Origin: Embleya sp045207785
Lineage (GTDB): Bacteria > Actinomycetota > Actinomycetes > Streptomycetales > Streptomycetaceae
Length of the DNA stretch: 64,000 bases
NCBI RefSeq assembly: GCF_045207785.1
Contig: NZ_CP108776.1
Location: 4,340,001 to 4,404,000, forward strand
Direction: 5' to 3'
Every line of letters begins with the position of its first letter. The first letter of the stretch is position 1. Below the pieces are notes generated by a model. It saw only the letters and a program-made list of their open reading frames with translations, made no database searches and was not told the DNA's origin. Positions 8,321 through 16,600 of this stretch are shown here, piece after piece. A program made the position numbers and the translations under genes.

Positions 8321-9157
8321 CTAGGGGAGGGTCAGGGCGCCTGGTGGGAGTGGTGGGACCAGGGCCTCGGAGGCGGCTCGGGTCAGTAGGGCGGTGACCG
8401 CCGCGTGGCCGTCCGGGCCGAGGTCGCGGGTGAACTCGTTGACGTACAGGGCGATGTGGCGATCGGCGACGGCCGGGTCCATCTCCTGCGCGTGTTCGAG
8501 GACGTAGGCCCGCGACGCCTGCGGGTTCGCCCACGCGTGCTCGACCGACGCGCGCGTGGCGGCGGTCAGCGCGGGCAGGTCGAGGGAGCGCTTCGCGATG
8601 ATCGCGCCGAGCGGGATCGGCAGGCCGGTGTCCGACTCCCACCAGTCGCCCATGTCGGCGAGGCAGGTCAGGCCGTACCGCTCGTAGGTGAACCGGGCTT
8701 CGTGGATCACCAGTCCGGCGTCGACGAGCCCGTCGCGGACCGCGGGCATGATCTTGTCGAACGGCAGCACGCGGATCTCGCCGACGCCGCCGGGGACGTT
8801 GTGCGCCGCCCAGAGTCGGAACAGCAGGTACGCGGTGGAGCGTTCGCCGGGCACCGCGACCACCTTGCCGGCCAGCGCCCGCGGCGTGGTCGCGCCCAGG
8901 CTCAGCACCAGCGGGCCGCAGCCGCGACCGAGCGCGCCGCCGCACGGCAGCAGCGCGTACTCGTCGAGCACCCACGGCAGCGCCGCGTAGGAGACCTTCA
9001 TGACGTCGAGTTCGCCGCGCTCGGCGAGGCCGTTGGTGACGTCGATGTCGGCGTAGCGCACGTCGATCGGCGGCGCGTCCTCGATCAGTCCGTGCGTCCA
9101 CGCGTGGAAGACGAAGGTGTCGTTGGGGCACGGCGAGTAGGCCATCGACAGGGTCAT
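8321..9157 (-). CDS. mqnD: 1,4-dihydroxy-6-naphthoate synthase (MqnD)
   Basis: Cytoplasmic enzyme of the futalosine menaquinone pathway that converts cyclic dehypoxanthinyl futalosine to 1,4-dihydroxy-6-naphthoate. The N-terminal SPCPNDTFVFHAW motif is diagnostic for MqnD rather than MqnA. Later motifs (ALPWVLDEYALL, PGERSTAYLLFRLW) fit the periplasmic-binding-protein-like fold of the family. 278 residues is normal. Its ATG overlaps the mqnB stop as ATGA (9154-9157), showing tight coupling with the previous pathway step. The ORF extends upstream in frame but similarity starts at this ATG. Confidence 0.95.
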   Translation of the reverse strand: MTLSMAYSPCPNDTFVFHAWTHGLIEDAPPIDVRYADIDVTNGLAERGELDVMKVSYAALPWVLDEYALLPCGGALGRGCGPLVLSLGATTPRALAGKVVAVPGERSTAYLLFRLWAAHNVPGGVGEIRVLPFDKIMPAVRDGLVDAGLVIHEARFTYERYGLTCLADMGDWWESDTGLPIPLGAIIAKRSLDLPALTAATRASVEHAWANPQASRAYVLEHAQEMDPAVADRHIALYVNEFTRDLGPDGHAAVTALLTRAASEALVPPLPPGALTLP

Positions 9158-9813
9158 GGCGTCAGGCTCCCTTCGAGCGCGGCGAAGGCCGTGGTGAGTG
9201 CGCGCAGCGCGTCGGGGATGCGCCACGCCGCGCGATCGCGCGGGCCCACGGCGTTGGAGATCGTGCGCAGTTCGAGCACCGGCACCCCGAACGCGGCGGC
9301 GGCGGTGGCCACTCCGAAGCCTTCCATCCCCTCGACCGCGGCGCCCGGGTGAGCGGCCGTCAGCTCGGCGGCGCGCTCGGCGGTTCCGGTCACCGTGGAG
9401 ACGGTGAGCGCGGGGCCCAGGACGAGCGGGACGCCCGCGGCGCGCAGCGCGTCACCCACGCGGGTGACAAGTCGCCGGTCCGCCTCGAACGCGCTCGTCC
9501 CGAAGCCCAGTTCCTCGATCGGCACGAACCCGTCGGCGGTCTCGGCACCCAGATCGGCCGCGACCACGCGGGTCGCCAGCACGGTCGAACCCACCGGCGC
9601 GACCGCGAAGCCGCCGCCGATGCCGGCGTTGACCACCAGGTCGTAGGACCCGCGCGCGAGCGCCGCGGCGGTCCCGGCGGCCGCGGCGGCCGGACCCGCG
9701 CCGACGGCCAGCACGGCCGGCTCGGGGGTGCTCTCCGAGGCGTGCCACGAACGCGTACCGCCGAGCACGGCGTCACGCTCCGCGGCCACCGCGGTGATCA
9801 CCAGGATGGGCAA
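9154..9813 (-). CDS. mqnB: Futalosine hydrolase (MqnB)
   Basis: Nucleosidase that cleaves futalosine or releases hypoxanthine to give dehypoxanthine futalosine. The nucleoside-phosphorylase fold is recognisable by VITAVAAERDAVL at the start, LVVNAGIGGGFA in the middle and VEGMEGFGVATAAAAFGVP near the end. 219 residues is typical. The start is TTG at 9811-9813, three bases after the DUF2771 stop, with GAAGAAG just upstream; a TTG start in a coupled operon may lower expression. The operon order MFS - DUF2771 - mqnB - mqnD suggests shared transcription from the MFS promoter. Confidence 0.94.
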   Translation of the reverse strand: MPILVITAVAAERDAVLGGTRSWHASESTPEPAVLAVGAGPAAAAAGTAAALARGSYDLVVNAGIGGGFAVAPVGSTVLATRVVAADLGAETADGFVPIEELGFGTSAFEADRRLVTRVGDALRAAGVPLVLGPALTVSTVTGTAERAAELTAAHPGAAVEGMEGFGVATAAAAFGVPVLELRTISNAVGPRDRAAWRIPDALRALTTAFAALEGSLTP

Positions 9814-9816
9814 GAG

Positions 9817-10269
9817 CTACTTCTTCTCGACCAGGAACGTCCAGACGCCGCGGATCTTCTCGCCCTTGCGCTCGATGATCTGGACCGGCAGCGGCTTGCT
9901 GCCTTCGGCGGGCTCGCCGTAGGACAACCGCAGACCCGAGTAGTAGGTGGTCTTCATCGTCGCCTCGGTCTGCTCCTTGCCGTTGACCAGCACCTGCCAA
10001 CCGGTGTCGGCGATGTCGTTGTCGACGCCGATCGAGAAGCTGTTGCCCTCCGGGACCTTGATCGTCTTGGGCTTGGAGTCGGCGAGGCACTTCTCGATCC
10101 GTGCCTCGTCGAGGCCCTTGGTGTCGTAGCAGTCGGCCTCGCTGTGGACCGACGTGCTCCCGGCGACCAACGTGACGAGCGGGGTGGGCTTGTCGACGGA
10201 GCAAGCCGTCAGGGCGAGCGCGCCCAGGACGGCGGCGCCGGCGAGCGCGGCAGGGCGGCGAGTCTTCAT
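9817..10269 (-). CDS. DUF2771 lipoprotein
   Basis: A 150-residue secreted lipoprotein. The N-terminus has a basic start, hydrophobic core and lipobox (ALTAC, Cys 23), so it should be anchored to the outer face of the membrane. The mature part contains CYDTKG and KCLADS (a likely disulfide pair) and a C-terminal beta-rich segment ending GVWTFLVEKK. It matches what I know of DUF2771, a streptomycete family without known function that sits next to mqnB. Ten bases separate it from the upstream MFS stop. Confidence 0.85.
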   Translation of the reverse strand: MKTRRPAALAGAAVLGALALTACSVDKPTPLVTLVAGSTSVHSEADCYDTKGLDEARIEKCLADSKPKTIKVPEGNSFSIGVDNDIADTGWQVLVNGKEQTEATMKTTYYSGLRLSYGEPAEGSKPLPVQIIERKGEKIRGVWTFLVEKK

Positions 10270-10279
10270 GATCGGAAGA

Positions 10280-11896
10280 TTACCGGGCGGTCCGCAGCCG
10301 GACGCCGGGGGACCGCTTGCGGCGTGCCCGGCGAGTCGTCAGTTTGCGGCCCACGACCACCAGCGCGAAGGTGAGCACGCCGGCCGCGACGCTCATTCCG
10401 AGCGTGCCGTTCAGGGGCAGCGAGATGCCGATGCCGCCGCCGATCACCCACGCCACTTGAAGCGCCGTCTCCGTTCGGGCGAACGCGGACGTACGCACCT
10501 CTTCGGGGATGTCGCGCTGGATCATCGCGTCGAGCGACAGCTTGCCGAGCGCCTGCGCAAGCCCGGCCGCCGTCGCGACCGCGAGCACCGTGACCAGGCC
10601 GTACATGACCGCGGCCCACGCCGCGCACCCCGCGGACAGCGCGAGCACCCCGACGATGATCGCCTCGGGCGCGCGGGACTTGAGCCACGCGCCGAGCCCG
10701 GTGCCGACCGCGTTGCCGACCGCCGCCGCGATGATCACCGCGGTGATCGCCTGGGTGGCGGACAGGTCGGCGATCGGGTGCTTGCGCATCAGGAAGCCCA
10801 AGAACATGATCAGGAACCCGGAGAACCCGCGCATCGCCGCGTTGGCCCACAACGCCTGGACCACCGACGGGCCCACGCTGCGCAGCCGCCGCGACGTCTT
10901 GACCCGGACGGGCTTGCGCTGGGGTGCCGGCTCGGGTTTGCGTTCGGCAGCCGGCTCGGCCGGTTCCTCGGCCGGTTCCTCGGCCGGTTCCTCGGCCGGT
11001 TCCGTGGCAGTCTCCTCGGAACCCGGTTCCGGCACCGCCTCGGTCTCCGGCGCGTCCTTGCCGGGCCGCAGCTTGGTCAGCGACACCTTGCGCTCGTGGT
11101 CGACGCCGGGCGCCTCGGCCGTGAAGGAGGCCCGGTCCTCGCCCTCGGCGGAGTCGACCTTGGCCGGCAGCGTGAGCGCCAGGACCGCGCCGAGCGTGAA
11201 CACCACACACGCGCCGTACAGGATCCAGGGCGTGCCGAACGCGTACTTGAGGCCACCCGCGACCGGCACCGCGGCCATCGTGCCGATCAGGCCGAACATG
11301 GTGATCCGCGAGTTCGCCTTGACCAGCGACACCGAGCGCGGTTGGAGCCGGGGCACCACGGCGCTGCGGCTGACGCCGTACACCTTCGACGAGACCAGCA
11401 CCCCGAACGCCGCCGGATACAACTCCAGGCCGCCGTCGTTCACCGAGCCGGCCATCAGCCAGCACAGGTACACGCGGACCAGCATCGCCAGGGCCATCGC
11501 GACCCGTCGGCCGCGCCGCATCCGGTCCAGGATCGGACCGAGCACCGGGGCCAGGAGCGCGAACGGCGCGAGCGTGATCAGCAGGTACATCGCGACCCGG
11601 TCGCGCGCCTCGCCGGTGGGAACCGAGAAGAACACGGTCGTCGCGAGTGCCATCGTCACCAGCGCGTCGCCCGCGCAGTTGATCAGATGCAGCTCTATCA
11701 GCTTCGCGAGGCCGCTCTCGCCGGCCCCCTTGGCCCGGGCGGCGCCGCGTAGTTTTCCGAAGCCGCCGGTGAACAGTCCGCCGAACCAACCCAGCGCGCG
11801 ACGCGCCGGACCTCGGTTCCTGGCGGACGACCCACGGGCCGAGCCGGGCGCACGAATTGTGCGCCTTGATGCGGTGCTGGTCTTGGAGGCTGACAC
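10280..11896 (-). CDS. MFS transporter with acidic repeat loop
   Basis: Twelve-helix major facilitator superfamily protein of 538 residues. Helices include ALVTMALATTVFFSV, MYLLITLAPFALLAPVLGPI and AITAVIIAAAVGNAVG. The central cytoplasmic loop is unusually long and holds a four-residue EEPA repeat (a 12-bp tandem in DNA near 10965-11005), rich in Glu and Pro and probably disordered. The N-terminal ~50 residues are basic and Ser-rich. Start GTG at 11896. First gene of the leftward operon leading to mqnB/mqnD; substrate unknown. Confidence 0.85.
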   Translation of the reverse strand: MSASKTSTASRRTIRAPGSARGSSARNRGPARRALGWFGGLFTGGFGKLRGAARAKGAGESGLAKLIELHLINCAGDALVTMALATTVFFSVPTGEARDRVAMYLLITLAPFALLAPVLGPILDRMRRGRRVAMALAMLVRVYLCWLMAGSVNDGGLELYPAAFGVLVSSKVYGVSRSAVVPRLQPRSVSLVKANSRITMFGLIGTMAAVPVAGGLKYAFGTPWILYGACVVFTLGAVLALTLPAKVDSAEGEDRASFTAEAPGVDHERKVSLTKLRPGKDAPETEAVPEPGSEETATEPAEEPAEEPAEEPAEPAAERKPEPAPQRKPVRVKTSRRLRSVGPSVVQALWANAAMRGFSGFLIMFLGFLMRKHPIADLSATQAITAVIIAAAVGNAVGTGLGAWLKSRAPEAIIVGVLALSAGCAAWAAVMYGLVTVLAVATAAGLAQALGKLSLDAMIQRDIPEEVRTSAFARTETALQVAWVIGGGIGISLPLNGTLGMSVAAGVLTFALVVVGRKLTTRRARRKRSPGVRLRTAR

Positions 11897-12039
11897 GCCG
11901 GGATCCTGCCCTCACTCCCTCGGATGATGCGGTCACGACACGCCAGGAAGGGCTCGCTCCGCGCGTCCGTTCGGGAATCGGACGTGTTTTGAGGGTATCG
12001 ACGGCGAAGACCTTCGGTGCGTGAGAGAGAATCACTCTC

Positions 12040-12882
12040 GTGAGTGCCGCGACCCGTAGTCGAACCCCGGACCGCCTCTGCGCCGAGGCGGTTGATCTTG
12101 CCTTCGCTGCTGCCGAGGAAGCCGCAGGTCAGGACTCCGTCGGCGAGCATCTGGGTGTTCAGGTGGATGGTGATCGCCTGGTCACCCACCTGTTCGCGTG
12201 CCGCGAGTCCGCCTACCACGGCTGGCGCTGGGCGGTGACCGTTGCCCGTGCGCCCCGCGCCAAGCTCGTGACCGTGGACGAAACAGTCCTGGTCCCGGGA
12301 CCCGAGGCGCTGCTTGCGCCTGCCTGGGTGCCGTGGAACGAGCGCCTTCGTCCCGGCGACCTCGGCGTGGGCGACCTTCTTCCCACCGACGCCGACGACA
12401 CCCGTCTCGAATTCGGTTACACCGGAGCGGACGAGACAGAGGAGGAACTGACCGAACCGATCGGGTTCGGTCCCAAGGCGGTCGCGTACGAGTCGGGGTT
12501 GGGGCGCGTGCGCGTCCTGTCCCCGGTCGGACGCGAACTGGCCGCAGACCGCTGGGAAGAACAGTTCGGCCGGACCACGCCGATGGCCCAGGCCGCCCCG
12601 GCGCACTGCACGAGTTGTGGATTCCTGGTCAAGATCGGCGGTCCGCTCGGACAGGCGTTCGGAGTGTGTGCCAACGAGTACTCGCCGGCCGACGGTCGGA
12701 TGGTCTCGCTGGCCTACGGCTGCGGCGGTCACTCCGAGGCGGCCGTGATGCCCGCCGCGACGCCCGCCGCCGAGCTGTCCCTCGACGAGTACCGGATCGA
12801 GACCGTGCGGATTCGCCCGGTCGAGAGCTCGGTGGACGAGGACGGCCTCCAGCCCGGCGAGGACCAGCTGGGCCACTCCTGA
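12040..12882 (+). CDS. DUF3027 protein
   Basis: A 280-residue cytoplasmic protein matching the DUF3027 family, conserved in streptomycetes and without assigned function. Recognisable blocks are FACRESAYHGWRWAVTVAR, ALLAPAWVPWNERLRPGDL and HCTSCGFLVKIGGPLGQAF. The last, with a later CGGHSEA, provides Cys and His residues that could bind a metal. The GTG at 12040 gives the expected N-terminus. It is divergent from the MFS operon and is followed by a strong bidirectional hairpin at 12957. Confidence 0.85.
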   Translation: MSAATRSRTPDRLCAEAVDLAFAAAEEAAGQDSVGEHLGVQVDGDRLVTHLFACRESAYHGWRWAVTVARAPRAKLVTVDETVLVPGPEALLAPAWVPWNERLRPGDLGVGDLLPTDADDTRLEFGYTGADETEEELTEPIGFGPKAVAYESGLGRVRVLSPVGRELAADRWEEQFGRTTPMAQAAPAHCTSCGFLVKIGGPLGQAFGVCANEYSPADGRMVSLAYGCGGHSEAAVMPAATPAAELSLDEYRIETVRIRPVESSVDEDGLQPGEDQLGHS

Positions 12883-12956
12883 CCGCCGGGCGTGTCCCGG
12901 AGGGCACGTCCCGGCGCGCAGCGTGTTCGCACGACCTGCGCGACACGCCCGACATG

Positions 12957-12989
12957 CCGAAGCCGCCACCGATCCGGTGGCGGCTTCGG
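12957..12989. terminator. Bidirectional hairpin terminator
   Basis: A perfect 15-bp stem (CCGAAGCCGCCACCG / CGGTGGCGGCTTCGG) with a 3-base loop lies between the convergent DUF3027 and lectin-like genes. No U-tract follows, as is common for actinobacterial terminators. Confidence 0.85.
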
Positions 12990-13006
12990 TGCGTTCCGAA
13001 CCGCGG

Positions 13007-13264
13007 TCAGCGGGCCTGGCCGCGATAGCCGACCGGGCCCTCGCCCGGGAACTGCGCGGAGCCCTGGAACCCGGCGCCGTCGTCGAAGAAGGTGATGGTC
13101 GCGTTGCCCTCGGGGCCGGACCAGGTCAACTGGGTGCCGGTCGCCGGGCGACCCTTCTCCGGGATCACCGAGTTGCGGTTCTGAACCACGATCGAGAGAT
13201 CCGCGTCGTCGTGCCAGTCCGCGTTCGGCCCGCCGTACTGGATCTGCGTGCGGTAGGTGGCCAC
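13007..13264 (-). CDS. Single-repeat OAA-like lectin-type protein
   Basis: An 85-residue protein without signal peptide. Its ends resemble one repeat of the Oscillatoria agardhii agglutinin (OAA) lectin family: an N-terminal QYGGPNADW corresponds to the NQWGG-SAPW block and the C-terminal DDGAGFQGSAQFPGEGPVGY corresponds to the DDGQTLNGT-YAGEGPIGF block. OAA-type lectins bind high-mannose glycans and normally carry two or four ~66-residue repeats, so a single repeat is unusual. The GTG at 13264 is preceded by GGAAGGAG at ideal spacing. Divergent from the sacsin-like gene. Homology is my reading from memory of the OAA pattern. Confidence 0.7.
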   Translation of the reverse strand: MATYRTQIQYGGPNADWHDDADLSIVVQNRNSVIPEKGRPATGTQLTWSGPEGNATITFFDDGAGFQGSAQFPGEGPVGYRGQAR

Positions 13265-13477
13265 GTGTGTCTCCTTCCGTCGCTGCGGGGGGTTTCCCCC
13301 GACCCTGTGTCTACTCCCGTCCCACGGACCGCGGCTAGAGGAGGGAGCTCTGTTGTTTGTGATGGTTTGGTGTGACTTGATCCACTGCCCGTCGTACGGT
13401 GGGAACGCCGAGGGGCCTCGCGCTCGGAAACGCAATAGGGTTCCGGCCACATCCGCGAACGAGGGACGGCGCACGGC

Positions 13478-16400
13478 ATGGGCATCGAGGACCGCTTTGG
13501 CACCGCATCGCTTCGGCGAGCCGTACTGGACGCCTGGGCCGCATCGCCCGCGCGTTTCCGGGAGGACGCGAACGCCGAGGAGGAACTCGCCCTCGGCGGC
13601 TATCGGGACCGCCTCGTGGTCGAACTCGCGCAAAACGCCGCCGACGCGGCCGCGCGGGCCGGGGTGGTCGGTCGACTCAGGCTGACCCTGCGCGACGGCG
13701 TGCTGGTCGCGGCCAATACCGGCGACCCGCTGCACGCACAAGGCGTCGAGGCGCTGTCCACGCTGCGCGCGTCCGCCAAGCGCGACGACGGGCCCGACGC
13801 GGTCGGCCGGTTCGGGGTCGGCTTCGCCGCGGTGCTCGCGGTCAGCGACGAGCCGTGTGTGATCTCGCGCACCGGCGGCGCGCGCTGGTCCCTCCAGGAG
13901 GCCCGCGACCTGGTCGCCGAGCGTGCCCGGGGCAACGCCGGCCTCGCCGACGAGCTGGCCCGGCGGGACGGCGGCGTGCCGGTCCTGCGACTGCCGATGC
14001 CCGCCGAGGGGACCCCGCCCGAGGGCTACGACACCTGCGTCGTGCTGCCGCTGCGCGACGGCGGCGCGGTGGACCTGGCCGCGCGCCTGCTCGCCGAGAT
14101 CGACGACGCGCTGCTGCTCACGCTCCGCCGGATCGGCGAGATCGTGATCGAGACCCCCGACGGGGTGCGCACGCTCACCTGTCGCCAGGACGGCGGCGCG
14201 CTCGTGGTCGCCGACAACGGCGTCGAGACCCGCTGGTGGGTCGGCCAGGACGGCGGCGCCCTGGAGCCGGCGCTGCTCGCCGACCGGCCGACCGAGGAGC
14301 GCCGGCGCGCCGCGTGGTCGGTGCTGTGGGCCGTCCCGCTCGACGCCGCGGACAATCCGCGCCGGCCGTCCGTACGGCCCGTCGTGCACGCGCCCACGCC
14401 CACCGACGAGCCGCTCGGGCTGCCCGCGCTGCTGGTGGCGTCCTTCCCGCTCGACCCGACCCGCCGGCACACCGCGCCCGGGCCGCTGCGCGACTTCCTG
14501 ATCGAGCGGGCCGCCGACGTGTACGCCACGCTGCTCGGCGGCTGGCCGACCACCACCACCGGCATCCTGAGCCTGGTGCCGGGCCCCACCGCCGAGGGCG
14601 AGCTGGACGGGCTGCTGCGCCGCGAGGTGCTGAGCCGGCTCGCGAACACCGCGTTCCTGCCCGCCGCGGCGCCCGTCTCCGAGGCCGAGCCGAACGACCC
14701 CGACGCGTTGCTGCTGGACCGCGGCACCGCCGCGCGCGATCGCGACCTGCTCAGGCCGCGCGACGCGGTGCTGATCGAGACCGCGGGACCGCAACTGGTC
14801 CACGCGCTCGCGCCGGTGGTCGGCGGGCTGCTGCCCGCCGGCCTCGACCGCAGCGCCGCGCTGCGGGTGCTGGGCGTGCGCAGGCTGCCGCTCGCCGAGG
14901 TGGTCGACCAGCTGGCCGGCATGGACCGCGAACCGGCCTGGTGGAGGGACCTGTACGACGCGTTCGACCCGGCCGCGCGGGACGCGCTCGGCGCGCTCCC
15001 GGTGCCGCTCGCGGACGGCCGGATCGTGCGCGGACCGCGCGGGATCCTGCTGCCGTGCCCGGACAGCCCCGACCTCGCGGCCCTGGAGGTGCTCCGCCTG
15101 CGGGTCGCCCACCCGGACGTGACCCACCCGCTCTTGGAGCGGCTCGGCGCGATCCGCGCGACGCCGCGCGCGGTGCTCGCCGACCCGGCGGTGCGCGCGG
15201 CGGTGACCGACAGCGAGGACGGCGACGACATCTCCGAGGCGATCCTGGAACTGGTCCGGGCCGCCCGGATCGGCCCGGGCGACGAGCCGTGGCTGTCCGC
15301 GCTGCTGTTGCCGGACGTGGACGGCGACGCGGTCCCGGCCGGCGAGTTGATGCTGCCGGGCAGCCGGATCGCGGCCGTGGTCGAGCCGGACGCGCTCGGG
15401 ATCGTCTACCCGGACCTGGTCGAGCGCTGGGGCGAGGACGTGCTGGAGGCGGTCGGCGTGCTCGGCACGTTCGGCCTGGTCCAGGAGGACGACGTGGTCC
15501 TGGACCACGACGGCTGCGACCACGACCTCGACGCCGAGGACGACTGGCTCGACGACGTGCTCGACCACGTGCCGGACCAGGGCGTGCCGCCGGTGCTGGC
15601 GACCTTCACCGCCGTGCGCGACCTCGACCTGGTCGCGGACGACGCGTGGGACGAGGCGCTCGAGGTGATCGCGACGCCGCCGTTGCGGACCGCCGTGATC
15701 GAGCCGGCGCACGTGCTGCTGCCGGACGGCGGCCGGGCCCGGGTGCCGTCGTACACGGCGTGGTGGCTGCGCGGGCACCCGGTGCTCGGCGGGCGGCGCC
15801 CCGCGGGGCTGCTCGCGGCCGACGGCGACCGGTTGCTGCACGGGCTGTACGACGAGGTGCGGGCGACGCTGGACCCGGTGTTCCTGACGGCCCTGGGGGT
15901 GCGTACGACGCTCCCGGCGCTGCTGGCCGACCCGGACGGCCCGGACGAGCTTCTGGAGCGCCTGGCGGACCCGGAGCGGCCCGTGACGCGGGATCAGCTG
16001 CGGGCGCTGTACACCGCGCTCGCGGAGGTCGCGCAGGAGCGGCTGTCCGCGCCGACCGAGCTGCGCGGCGTCAGTGGCGGGCGGATGACGGTCGCCGACA
16101 TCGGGGACGCGCTCGTGGGCGACGCGCCGGACCTGGCGGCGCTGGTCGCGGGCGACTCGGCGCACGTGGTGCTGCCGGTGCGCCCGGACCGCGCGGAGGC
16201 GTTGGCGGACCTGCTGGACGTGCCGCTGCTGTCCGAGACGATCCCCGGCAAGGTGCTTTCGGAGGGCACGCTCCACGAGGTCCCGGACGACGTGCTGACC
16301 GCGATGCCGGACGCGCCCAAGGAGTACTTCGAGCACGAGGAGCTGATCGTCTCGGGGCCGAACGAGACCGAGCTCGAGGCGGACTGGCGCTATGTCGACG

Positions 16401-16552
16401 GCCAGGTGCACGCGACCACCTTCGAGGGCGTGGCGCGCGGGCTCGCCTGGGCGGCGGGGGAGTGGCACCGGCGGTTCGAGGTCGAGCAGCTGCTGACCCA
16501 CCCGGAGAACGCCGAGCACTTCGCCGGCGAACGCGACTTCGACGGGGTCTGA
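13478..16552 (+). CDS. Sacsin-like GHKL ATPase protein
   Basis: A 1024-residue protein whose N-terminal ~200 residues form an Hsp90/histidine-kinase-like (GHKL) ATP-binding fold of the sacsin type. The N-box is VELAQNAADAA, followed by VLVAANTGDP and the glycine-rich GRFGVGFAAVLAV. The remainder is rich in acidic and Leu residues and shows no other domain I recognise; VVLDHDGCDHDLDAEDDWLD near residue 670 is strikingly acidic. Proteins of this design are widespread in actinobacteria and their function is not established; chaperone-like or defence roles have been proposed for relatives. ATG at 13478. Confidence 0.82.
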   Translation: MGIEDRFGTASLRRAVLDAWAASPARFREDANAEEELALGGYRDRLVVELAQNAADAAARAGVVGRLRLTLRDGVLVAANTGDPLHAQGVEALSTLRASAKRDDGPDAVGRFGVGFAAVLAVSDEPCVISRTGGARWSLQEARDLVAERARGNAGLADELARRDGGVPVLRLPMPAEGTPPEGYDTCVVLPLRDGGAVDLAARLLAEIDDALLLTLRRIGEIVIETPDGVRTLTCRQDGGALVVADNGVETRWWVGQDGGALEPALLADRPTEERRRAAWSVLWAVPLDAADNPRRPSVRPVVHAPTPTDEPLGLPALLVASFPLDPTRRHTAPGPLRDFLIERAADVYATLLGGWPTTTTGILSLVPGPTAEGELDGLLRREVLSRLANTAFLPAAAPVSEAEPNDPDALLLDRGTAARDRDLLRPRDAVLIETAGPQLVHALAPVVGGLLPAGLDRSAALRVLGVRRLPLAEVVDQLAGMDREPAWWRDLYDAFDPAARDALGALPVPLADGRIVRGPRGILLPCPDSPDLAALEVLRLRVAHPDVTHPLLERLGAIRATPRAVLADPAVRAAVTDSEDGDDISEAILELVRAARIGPGDEPWLSALLLPDVDGDAVPAGELMLPGSRIAAVVEPDALGIVYPDLVERWGEDVLEAVGVLGTFGLVQEDDVVLDHDGCDHDLDAEDDWLDDVLDHVPDQGVPPVLATFTAVRDLDLVADDAWDEALEVIATPPLRTAVIEPAHVLLPDGGRARVPSYTAWWLRGHPVLGGRRPAGLLAADGDRLLHGLYDEVRATLDPVFLTALGVRTTLPALLADPDGPDELLERLADPERPVTRDQLRALYTALAEVAQERLSAPTELRGVSGGRMTVADIGDALVGDAPDLAALVAGDSAHVVLPVRPDRAEALADLLDVPLLSETIPGKVLSEGTLHEVPDDVLTAMPDAPKEYFEHEELIVSGPNETELEADWRYVDGQVHATTFEGVARGLAWAAGEWHRRFEVEQLLTHPENAEHFAGERDFDGV

Positions 16553-16567
16553 GTCCGCGGGACGGGC

Positions 16568-16600
16568 GGGGACGGCCCGGGCTCACGCCCGGACGTCCCC
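16568..16600. terminator. Hairpin overlapping the P-ATPase stop
   Basis: GGGGACG..CCGGGC pairs with GCCCGG..GTCCCC around a TCAC loop, in the 30-bp gap between two convergent genes and reaching into the last codons of the leftward gene. It can serve both genes. Confidence 0.7.

Noticed and set aside
13007..16519. 1170-residue minus-strand open frame opposite the sacsin-like gene
   Set aside because: Only the last 85 codons show real protein features and a ribosome-binding site. The rest is a shadow of the + strand gene, rich in Arg, His, Gln and Gly as expected for antisense high-GC frames.
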